Assembly (NCBI RefSeq): GCF_001425055.1
Contig: NZ_LMDK01000016.1
Span: 347,803 to 411,802 of the forward strand
Direction: 5' to 3'
From: Pelomonas sp. Root1237
Lineage (GTDB): Bacteria; Pseudomonadota; Gammaproteobacteria; Burkholderiales; Burkholderiaceae_C
Length of the DNA: 64,000 nucleotides
Positions 17,942 through 24,495 of the stretch are shown piece by piece. Numbering within the stretch: the first letter of the stretch is position 1; each line of letters begins with the position of its first letter. The position numbers and the translations under genes are program-made. The notes beneath the pieces were generated by a model, which saw nothing but the letters and a program-made list of their open reading frames with translations, ran no database searches and was not told where the DNA came from.

Positions 17942-18606
17942 GCGAACGCCTCTGCGGCCTCCGGCATGTGGGGAAAGCCGGCCGCGCCGCGCAGCCGATG
18001 CACCGGCCGGACCATGAACACCGTGCGATCACGCCCGCGTTCCAGCAGCAGCGAGCGCACGCGCGCCTGCCACAGCTCGCCGAGGTCTTTTTCGTCCTGA
18101 GGCGTCGCCTTGCCGGAGGCGAGAAGCGCCACCAGCACATCCAGTTCCGCCTGTCCCGGCAGGGAGGTCGTGTCCACGCCCACGTCCACGGCGGCCTGCG
18201 TGTCGAGCCGGGTGAAGCGCAGCGCCAGCACCAGGTCGGGCTTGCTGCGGATCAGGCCGGCCCGGCTGAAGCGCCCACCCAGGCCCTTGAAGCCGGACCC
18301 ACCCGCCGCACCCGTGAGCATCTGCACGACCGTCGCGACGACACCGGTCCCTCCGGAGCGCGCATCGTCGCGGAACTCCACCTTGATGCCGCCGCGCTGC
18401 GGCAGGCCGTCCGGGTAGAGCTGCTCCAGCGCCAGCCAGGTCAGCCAGTAGGCCGACGCGACGGCCACGCAGGAATGGCCCGTCAGCCGCACGGCGTCGG
18501 CGAAGCCGTAGTCGAGGATGCCGTCCTCGGCGCAGCCCAGCACGCGGGCCAGCGGGTCCTGCATCGTGAGGCGGGGGACTTCGTCAAAGTAGCTGGGTAG
18601 TTTCAT
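17938..18606 (-). CDS. FmdE-like protein of unknown function in NO-response operon
   Basis: A 222-residue soluble protein starting MKLPSYFDEVP. The segment RLTGHSCVAVASAYW resembles the GHxCxG signature of the FmdE family, which is named after a gene beside molybdenum formylmethanofuran dehydrogenase. The Gly/Ser-rich SGGTGVVATVVQMLTGAAGG segment follows. No signal peptide or membrane segment is seen. It starts 17 bp after nnrS, and its stop overlaps the DUF3079 start. The FmdE assignment is moderate; the biochemical role is unknown. Context suggests metal or Fe-S handling under nitrosative stress (inference). Confidence 0.65.
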   Translation of the reverse strand: MKLPSYFDEVPRLTMQDPLARVLGCAEDGILDYGFADAVRLTGHSCVAVASAYWLTWLALEQLYPDGLPQRGGIKVEFRDDARSGGTGVVATVVQMLTGAAGGSGFKGLGGRFSRAGLIRSKPDLVLALRFTRLDTQAAVDVGVDTTSLPGQAELDVLVALLASGKATPQDEKDLGELWQARVRSLLLERGRDRTVFMVRPVHRLRGAAGFPHMPEAAEAFA

Positions 18607-18623
18607 GTTGGGTCTCGTTGATT

Positions 18624-19814
18624 TCAGCCGGGTCGGCCGTCGAGGCGCGGGCGGGACAGCACCGGCCAGTAGCGCACCGCGTACAGGCCAAAGCCCGCCG
18701 ACCACAGCAGCGCCGAGGCCAGGGCCGCGTGGACGATCTGGGCAGGCGCGATCAAAGGCAGAAGCACGCGCACGGCGGCCGCGGCGGCAACCAGCAGATA
18801 GCAGGCGACCTCGAAGCGGTCAGCCTTCAAGGGCCGACCGGTGTGGCCACGCGCGGTGCGGGTCATCATGCCGATGACGAGGCCGCCGACGGCGCCCACG
18901 GTGAGCGCATGCGTGGCCAGCGACGGCATCAGCCAGCCGGCTTCGGCCAGCGCGCGCAGCAGCAGATGCACCGGCACCCACAGGTAGGCCAGGTGCAGCA
19001 CCCACACCAGCGGCGCACGCAGCGTGCGCCAGGGCCGCCACAACGCCCAGCGCCACGCATGAGCCGCGCTGACGGTGGTCGTGAGAGCAGCCAGCGGCCA
19101 GCCGTGCAAGCCCCCGACATCGGCAGCCAGCAGGGCCAGCACGCCGCCGAGCGCCGCCCTTTCGGCCCATGCGTTGCGGCTCGCGCCAGCACCTGGCACG
19201 CCGTTGTTCGTGAACATCGGGATGACGCGCCCGCCCATGACGGCCAGGATGAAGAGCACCACGTCCAGCGCAACCTGGATGCCTAGCCAGCCGGGCACCA
19301 AGTCGACGCCGAACTGCGCCAGGTGCACGCAGCCGGCGGCGAGCGCCAGCAGCGCGAGCAGGCCGATGAAGAAGTAGTTGCGCCGGCTGCCAGCCTTCAC
19401 GAAAGGCAAGGCCAGGCTGATGGCCGCGGCCAGCGGGAAGGCGACGTTGGCAACGGCAGCGGCCAGCGCAAAAGGCGTCAGCACCAGCACGCGGGCGGCG
19501 ACCCACAGCGCGGCAAGCGCGGCAAGCTTCCAGCCGGTGGGTGTGGGCAGGTTGGTCCAGTTGCGGCCGGCCGTGAACAGAAAGCCGACGATGACGGCCA
19601 GCGTGAAGCCGAACAGCATCTCGTGGGCATGCCAGATCGGGCCGGCCAGATAGGCGTGGCCCAGCAGACCCGAGAACTGCAGCGCCCACAGCGGCACGGA
19701 CAGCGCGGCAAACACGCTGGCCAGCAGGTAGAAGGGCCGAAAGCCCAGCGCGAACAGTGCAAAGCCCGCGGGCGCGGCCGGCGGGGGCTCATCGATTCTC
19801 AGCAAGGGCATCAT
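18624..19814 (-). CDS. nnrS: NnrS family heme/copper membrane protein
   Basis: NnrS is a 12-helix membrane protein found with NO reductases and regulated with them. It is linked to NO tolerance and to protecting cellular metal centres. Here it has 396 residues. Family marks are FALGFRPFYLLA near the N-terminus, the histidine pair WHAHEMLFGF, GGRVIPMFTNNGVPG in the middle, and GLVIGMMTRTARGHTGRPL near the C-terminus. I chose the ATG at 19814 (MMPLLRIDE); an earlier in-frame start at 19844 gives ten more residues. The gene overlaps the upstream membrane-protein gene by 26 bp, showing tight coupling. Confidence 0.92.
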   Translation of the reverse strand: MMPLLRIDEPPPAAPAGFALFALGFRPFYLLASVFAALSVPLWALQFSGLLGHAYLAGPIWHAHEMLFGFTLAVIVGFLFTAGRNWTNLPTPTGWKLAALAALWVAARVLVLTPFALAAAVANVAFPLAAAISLALPFVKAGSRRNYFFIGLLALLALAAGCVHLAQFGVDLVPGWLGIQVALDVVLFILAVMGGRVIPMFTNNGVPGAGASRNAWAERAALGGVLALLAADVGGLHGWPLAALTTTVSAAHAWRWALWRPWRTLRAPLVWVLHLAYLWVPVHLLLRALAEAGWLMPSLATHALTVGAVGGLVIGMMTRTARGHTGRPLKADRFEVACYLLVAAAAAVRVLLPLIAPAQIVHAALASALLWSAGFGLYAVRYWPVLSRPRLDGRPG

Positions 19815-20889
19815 GTGTTGGTTTCCGTTGAGCTCGCCAGGCAATGGCTGCTCCAGCCAGCGTCAGCACGAATGCAGCGATGGCCAGCGCGTTGCCGGTG
19901 GCACCTGCGGCCGTCATTCGGGCGTCGAACAAGCCGCCAAAGAGACGCACGGCAAGCGACGCATGCAGCAGCGCCAGCGGCAGATAGAAGGGCCAGCCGA
20001 ACGCCAGCTTCACGCGGGCGACGGCGGGGAGGATGACCGGGGCATGGCCGAACACCATGCTGAAGACGAAGCCCAGCGCGAGGCCATGCAGGGCGGCGTC
20101 GCGCCATGGCAGGCCGAGCGCCGTGCCCGCCCAGGCCAGGCCGGCAACGGCCAGCCAGAAGTAGCCGGTGAGCAGGCACAGGGCCATGTAGCGGCTCAGC
20201 CCCGCGGCGCGGACCGTGCGGCGTGCGATGTCGAACACCGCGAGCCAACTGGCGAGCGCTGCCAGAGACAAGCCATACAGCAGGCCGCCCACGTCAGCGA
20301 CAAGGCCGGACAACACCGCGCCACAGGCCGCCACGGCCAGGATGGCAAGCAAGGCCGGGCCGGCGCCGGCATGGCGGCGCATCAGCCGCGTCATCTCCAG
20401 CCGCTCGGCGGCGATGGTGAACACGAGGAAGCAGAACCACAGCGGCACCACGGCGCCGGCCATCAGGCCGAGCGCGTGCAGCAGGCTGCCGGCCGCCCAG
20501 GCTACTGCGCCGGCGAGCAACAGCAGCGTGTGCGCGGCCCGCTGCCGCCTGACCACGGCCAGGTTCACGCCGACAAAGGCCAGCGACGCGCCCGCGGCCA
20601 GCCATGCGGCCAGGCCTGGCGCGCCGGAGAGCATCACCAGGCCCGCAGCGCCCGAGGCGAGCGGGCCAGCAAAACCCGCCGGATGCTTCAGGGCCACGGC
20701 GCGCTCGATGCCGATGACGGTGCCCATGAAGGCGCAGATCATCAGGAAGGCATGGGTAGCGACGGCCGCGCTCGCCACGGGCACGGCGACCCCGGCTCGC
20801 ACCAGGCCGCCGGCAATGCCGGCCACCAGAGCCACCACCGCGAGGCCCGCGAAGGCCAGTCGCGGCAGCAGACCCGGAGCGCGTCGCAT
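19789..20889 (-). CDS. uncharacterised multi-pass membrane protein (possible NnrS-like paralogue)
   Basis: A 366-residue, very hydrophobic protein with roughly 10-12 helices. It begins with a Met-Arg-Arg start and a membrane anchor (LAFAGLAVVALVAGIAGGL). Histidines sit within or at the ends of helices: ATHAFLMICAFMG, LLHALGLMAG, LHGLALGFVFSMVFGHAPV and LLHASLAV. The C-terminal H-x(5)-G...GHAP pattern is similar in position to the NnrS C-terminus, so it could be a divergent NnrS-like heme protein, but I do not recognise the family with certainty. It starts 8 bp after the MIP18-like gene and overlaps nnrS. Confidence 0.75.
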   Translation of the reverse strand: MRRAPGLLPRLAFAGLAVVALVAGIAGGLVRAGVAVPVASAAVATHAFLMICAFMGTVIGIERAVALKHPAGFAGPLASGAAGLVMLSGAPGLAAWLAAGASLAFVGVNLAVVRRQRAAHTLLLLAGAVAWAAGSLLHALGLMAGAVVPLWFCFLVFTIAAERLEMTRLMRRHAGAGPALLAILAVAACGAVLSGLVADVGGLLYGLSLAALASWLAVFDIARRTVRAAGLSRYMALCLLTGYFWLAVAGLAWAGTALGLPWRDAALHGLALGFVFSMVFGHAPVILPAVARVKLAFGWPFYLPLALLHASLAVRLFGGLFDARMTAAGATGNALAIAAFVLTLAGAAIAWRAQRKPTHDALAENR

Positions 20890-20897
20890 CCCCTGCC

Positions 20898-21230
20898 CTA
20901 CCAGCCCATGAAGGCTTTGGCCCGGTCGCTCATGCGATCGGTCGTCCAGGGCGGCTCCCACACCACCTCGACATGGATGCGCTGGTCGACCGGCACGACC
21001 TTGTCGAGCTCGGTGCAGGCGTCGTCGACGATGACGTCCACCACCGGGCAGGCGGCCGAGGTCATGGTCAGCAGCACCTTGACGCGCTCGGCCTCGACGG
21101 TCACGCCGTAGACCAGGCCGACATCGACGATGGACATCGCCACTTCGGGGTCCACCACGCGGCGCAGCGCCGCCAGGATGGGTTGCCGAAGTTCCTCCGG
21201 CCCTTCGTAGGGATAGGCCATGCCCGTCAT
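20898..21230 (-). CDS. MIP18/SufT-like metal-sulfur cluster assembly factor
   Basis: A 110-residue DUF59 (MIP18) domain protein, the family that includes PaaD and SufT and aids iron-sulfur cluster maturation. It shows the typical ALRRVVDPEV...SIVDVGLVYGV opening and the conserved cysteine in TMTSAACPVVDVI. The C-terminal WEPPWTTDRMSDRAK is also typical. The ATG at 21230 overlaps the nsrR stop by 4 bp; a second ATG three codons later is possible. Co-expression with NO reductase and an Fe-S regulator suggests repair of NO-damaged Fe-S centres (inference). Confidence 0.88.
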   Translation of the reverse strand: MTGMAYPYEGPEELRQPILAALRRVVDPEVAMSIVDVGLVYGVTVEAERVKVLLTMTSAACPVVDVIVDDACTELDKVVPVDQRIHVEVVWEPPWTTDRMSDRAKAFMGW

Positions 21231-21682
21231 GGCGCCGACCTCGCCGGCGCCATGAAGTGCAGCAGCTGTACCAACTGCTGACGGTTGGCCGTGATGTCGG
21301 CCAGCGTGTAGCGGTCCAGCACGGCGTGAAAGGCCTGCACCGCCTCGCCCAGCACGCCCTTGAGCCGGCAGTGGCTGACGATGGCGCAATGGCTGGCCTC
21401 GGCCGAGAAGCACTCGGCCGGCAGGGCCTGGCCCTCGGTGTCACGCACCACCTCGCCGATGCGGATCTGCGCCGCCGGCCGGGCCAGCGTGAGGCCGCCG
21501 CCCTTGCCGCGCACGGTGCTCACCCAGCCGCGCTTTGCGAGGTGGTGCACGACCTTGGTGAGGTGGTTGGCCTTCACGTCGAAGGCCGCGCAGATCTCGC
21601 CCACCGTGGCCCGCCGGTCGGGCTCGGCGGCCAGGAACATCAGCACGCGCAGGCTGTAGTCGGTGAAGGCGGTGAGCCTCAT
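21227..21682 (-). CDS. nsrR: Rrf2-family NO-sensing repressor, NsrR-like
   Basis: A 151-residue Rrf2 winged-helix regulator. The N-terminal RLTAFTDYSLRVLMFLA and the recognition region VKANHLTKVVHHLAKRGW-like segment (VKANHLTKVV, residues about 37-46) are characteristic of NsrR. Three cysteines, Cys91, Cys99 and Cys105, can ligate the NO-sensitive [Fe-S] cluster; the first gap is longer than in E. coli NsrR. It follows the qNOR gene by 12 bp and overlaps the MIP18-like gene. A near-consensus NsrR operator lies before the first gene of this run, so it probably autoregulates the operon. Confidence 0.9.
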   Translation of the reverse strand: MRLTAFTDYSLRVLMFLAAEPDRRATVGEICAAFDVKANHLTKVVHHLAKRGWVSTVRGKGGGLTLARPAAQIRIGEVVRDTEGQALPAECFSAEASHCAIVSHCRLKGVLGEAVQAFHAVLDRYTLADITANRQQLVQLLHFMAPARSAP

Positions 21683-21694
21683 CTTTCAATCCTT

Positions 21695-23962
21695 TCAACG
21701 CCCACGGGCCGGAGCGGCGCCTGCAGGCAGGCGGTCCGCCGCGGGGCGGCGCAGCAGGTACAGCGCATACACGGCCAGGAAGACGCTGCCGGCGGCGAAC
21801 ACGATGTCACCCGGCACGCGCAGCCACACCAGCGTCTCCATCACCTTGGAGTGGATGACCTCTGGCGAGCGGGCGTACCACAGGCCCTTCGTGATGCTCT
21901 GGTAGGCCTGGTAGATGCCAGCCGGCAGCAGCGACAGGAAGACCATCATCGCCAGGCCGATGTTCAGGCTCCAGAAGGCGGGCTTGAGGAATCGGTCGGC
22001 ATGCAGCGCCCGGTCGTACAGCCCGCGCAGGCAGAACAGCATCAGGCCGATGCCCAGCATGCCGTAGACGCCGAACAGCGCCGCGTGGCCGTGGGCCGCC
22101 GTCATGTTCAGGCCCTGCACGTAGTACAGCGAGGCCGGCGGGTTGATGGCGAAGCCCAACAGGCCGGCGCCCACCGTGTTCCAGAAGCCCACGGCGACGA
22201 AGGACAGGATGACCCACTTGTAGGCGCCCAGCCAGGCCACGCCCTTGGCGCGGCGATAGGTCTGCAGCGCTTCCAGGCCGATCAGCGTCAGCGGCACCAC
22301 CTCCAGCGCGGAGAACACTGAGCCGACCGCAATGACCGATGTGGGCGTGCCCGTCCAGTACAGGTGGTGCAACGTGCCCAGGATGCCGCCGAACAGGAAG
22401 ACGATGGTCTCCGCGACGATGGCGCGGTTGGCAGAAGCGGCGCGCACCAGGCCCAGGTTGGTGAAGATCAGCGCGACGACGGCCGTGGCGAAGACCTCGA
22501 AGAAGCCCTCCACCCACAGGTGCACCAGCCACCAGCGCCAGTACTCGACCATCGAGTAGTGGGTGTGCTGGCCCCAGGTCAGCGAGCTCGCGTAGAAGCC
22601 GCCGATGCAGGTCGCCGACAGGAAGACCATGGCGATGAGGCCACGGGTTTCCGAAGGCCGCTTGAGCGCCGGCCACAGCGCACGGCCGAGCAGGAAGACC
22701 CAGAACAGCAGGCCAACGAAGAGCAGGATCTGCCAGAAGCGGCCCATGCTCGTGAACTCCAGGCCCTGGTTGCCGAACCAGAAGCTGAAATCGAACCCGC
22801 GGTGCTGCAGCGTGCCGAGCCAGCCGGTGATCGTCGAGCCGAGCACGACGACGATGAGGGCCCAGAACAGCGCATCGACACCGAGCTTCTGCAGCCTGGG
22901 TTCGGCGCCCGATAGCAGCGGCGCGACGTACAGGCCCGTGGCCAGCCAGGCAGTTGCGATCCAGAAAATGCCGATCTGCGTGTGGATGGTGCGGGTGACG
23001 GTGTACGGCAGGATCTGCGCCAGCGGGATGCCGAAGAAGGCCTGGCCTTCCACCGCGTAGTGCGCCGTGATGGCGCCCATGCCGATCTGCAGCAGCATCA
23101 GGCCGATGACGACGAAGAAGTATTTGCGCGTGGCCTTCATCGACGGCGTGGCCTTGGCGCCGAGCAGCGGGTCGGCCTTGGGCACGACGGCGAGCTCTTC
23201 GTCGCCCTGGTGCAGCCACAGCATCGCGGCGATGCCGGCCAGCAGCAGCACGATGCTGACCATCGACCACATCGCGGCCGACGTGCTCATCGTGTTTCCG
23301 ACCAGCGGTTCGTGCGGCCAGTTGCTGGTGTAGGACAGACCGGCCTCGCCAGGGCGATCCGTCACGGCCGCCCAGGCCGACCAGAAGAAGAAGGCCGCCA
23401 GCGCCTTGCGGTGCTCGGCTTCGGGCAAGGCGCCGGCCGTCATCGCGTATTGGTCGCGCAGCTTGTCCAGCGCCGGTTCGGTGCCGAACAGGCCGTCGTA
23501 GTGCGAAGCGACTTCACGGATGGCCTGGGCGCGGGCGGCGGTGACGCGCACATCGCCGCTGCTCTCTTCGTAGGTGTTGCGGCGCATTTCCTCGCGCACC
23601 AGCTGGTCGACGGCGGCGCGCTGCGCGTCGCTGACCGTCAGGCCGCTTTGCTGCTGTTCCGCCAGGCGCCGGGCCTTCAGGGCCACCGCCTCGCGATGCA
23701 GCCAGTCGGCCGACCAGTCCGGCGCGACATAGGCGCCATGCCCCCAGACCGTGCCGAGCTGCTGGCCGCCGGCCGACAGCCAGGCCTGCTGGCCGAGCTG
23801 GATCTGCTCGCCGGTGAACAACAGCTCGCCGTCGGCGCTGACCACCCGGTTCGGGATGGGTGGGGCGGAAAGATAGATCTGCCAGCCCAGGTAGCCCAGG
23901 GCGCCGAACGACAGCACGAAGATGAGCCCCAGCCAGCGCCAGAGATTGCTACGGGATTTCAT
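21695..23962 (-). CDS. norB: quinol-dependent nitric oxide reductase (qNOR)
   Basis: A single-subunit NO reductase (also called NorZ) that reduces 2 NO to N2O using quinol. The 755 residues are right for qNOR, which is a fusion of a NorC-like N-terminal extension to NorB. The N-terminal periplasmic part carries GQQAWLSAGGQQLGTVWGHGAYVAPDWSADWLHRE-like elements (quoted parts VWGHGAYVAPDW and WLHREA). Heme and FeB ligand histidines are visible in HTQIGIFWI, VHLWVEGFFEVFA, LHHLYWTG and AAHGHAALFGVYG. The glutamate-rich VEGFFE segment fits the NorB active site. The start MKSRSNLWRW at 23962 is 35 bp after the DUF2249 gene. Confidence 0.95.
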   Translation of the reverse strand: MKSRSNLWRWLGLIFVLSFGALGYLGWQIYLSAPPIPNRVVSADGELLFTGEQIQLGQQAWLSAGGQQLGTVWGHGAYVAPDWSADWLHREAVALKARRLAEQQQSGLTVSDAQRAAVDQLVREEMRRNTYEESSGDVRVTAARAQAIREVASHYDGLFGTEPALDKLRDQYAMTAGALPEAEHRKALAAFFFWSAWAAVTDRPGEAGLSYTSNWPHEPLVGNTMSTSAAMWSMVSIVLLLAGIAAMLWLHQGDEELAVVPKADPLLGAKATPSMKATRKYFFVVIGLMLLQIGMGAITAHYAVEGQAFFGIPLAQILPYTVTRTIHTQIGIFWIATAWLATGLYVAPLLSGAEPRLQKLGVDALFWALIVVVLGSTITGWLGTLQHRGFDFSFWFGNQGLEFTSMGRFWQILLFVGLLFWVFLLGRALWPALKRPSETRGLIAMVFLSATCIGGFYASSLTWGQHTHYSMVEYWRWWLVHLWVEGFFEVFATAVVALIFTNLGLVRAASANRAIVAETIVFLFGGILGTLHHLYWTGTPTSVIAVGSVFSALEVVPLTLIGLEALQTYRRAKGVAWLGAYKWVILSFVAVGFWNTVGAGLLGFAINPPASLYYVQGLNMTAAHGHAALFGVYGMLGIGLMLFCLRGLYDRALHADRFLKPAFWSLNIGLAMMVFLSLLPAGIYQAYQSITKGLWYARSPEVIHSKVMETLVWLRVPGDIVFAAGSVFLAVYALYLLRRPAADRLPAGAAPARGR

Positions 23963-23997
23963 GGTGATTTCCTTGGAACGCCAGGAACAGTTGAACG

Positions 23998-24273
23998 TCA
24001 GGCGCCGCCGCAAGCGCCGCAGCACGTGCCGCGCGCAGAGCCAAGCCTTGTGACTCGCGCCCGCCAGAAGTCCGGGCCGCGGTCGACGCTCTGCCAGCTG
24101 AACATCCCGGGCCTGTGAACGTTGAGCAGGGCCTCCAGCGAGCCGGGCTCCCCGTCCATCAACAGCTCCAGCGTTTCGTTGGCGGCCAGGACGTCAAGCT
24201 TGGCGACGATCGCTGGGGCGCGGTCACTCATTGCGAATCCGCGAGAGTCGAACTGAAGGGAAGGGACTGACAT
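23998..24273 (-). CDS. DUF2249 domain protein, first gene of the NO reductase operon
   Basis: A 91-residue protein. The region LDVLAANETLELLMDGEPGSLEALL (about residues 27-51, quoted in part as ETLELLMDGEPGSLEAL) matches the DUF2249 family, small proteins of unknown function found often beside norB and nitrite reductase genes. The C-terminus ends in CCGACGG, a cysteine-rich tail that may bind metal. The start ATG at 24273 lies only 11 bp from the NsrR operator, so the leader is short. A second in-frame ATG (MSDRAPAI) would give a shorter form. Confidence 0.8.
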   Translation of the reverse strand: MSVPSLQFDSRGFAMSDRAPAIVAKLDVLAANETLELLMDGEPGSLEALLNVHRPGMFSWQSVDRGPDFWRARVTRLGSARGTCCGACGGA

Positions 24274-24284
24274 GGGCGCCTCTA

Positions 24285-24307
24285 AAGATGCATTTTTGAT
24301 GCATCAA
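24285..24307 (-). promoter_or_regulatory. NsrR operator
   Basis: The 23-bp site AAGATGCATTTTTGATGCATC plus AA contains a perfect GATGCAT-N5-ATGCATC inverted repeat. This is the same arm sequence and spacing as the E. coli NsrR consensus (AAGATGCATTT-N-AAATGCATCTT). It lies directly downstream of a -10-like box, over the predicted transcription start, as expected for a repressor. An nsrR-like gene is two genes downstream. Confidence 0.85.
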
Positions 24308-24348
24308 ATTCTAGAAACGCCGCCGTGACGCGGTTTGACATAGATCAA
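24308..24348 (-). promoter_or_regulatory. FNR/DNR-type promoter of the NO reductase operon
   Basis: On the minus strand, an FNR-family box with half-sites TTGAT and GTCAA (plus strand TTGAC-ATAG-ATCAA at 24335-24348) is followed by TAGAAT (24308-24313) as a -10 box. The centre of the box is about 41 bp before a start site placed near 24300, the class II activator position. No good -35 box is seen, as expected. Which family member (FNR, DNR or NnrR) binds cannot be told from the site; none is encoded in this window. Confidence 0.75.
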
Positions 24349-24495
24349 ATGCCAGCGTCCGGAGCCGGCTATCGGCAGTGACCTGTCGCGAGCCAGCCGC
24401 CCAGCAGCTGCCCTGCCGGGCCGGGTACCGGCGCCGGTGAGCACTGCGGGAATGAGGCGCACGCGCACGGCGCGCCGGTGCGCCCCCGCCGACCG
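24349..24495. other. intergenic stretch, lyase 3' end to NO reductase promoter
   Basis: A 147-bp GC-rich spacer with no convincing gene. The only structure I see is an inverted repeat, GGCGCAC/GTGCGCC, around 24460-24485 with no T-run, so it is at best a weak terminator for the lyase gene. Confidence 0.3.
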
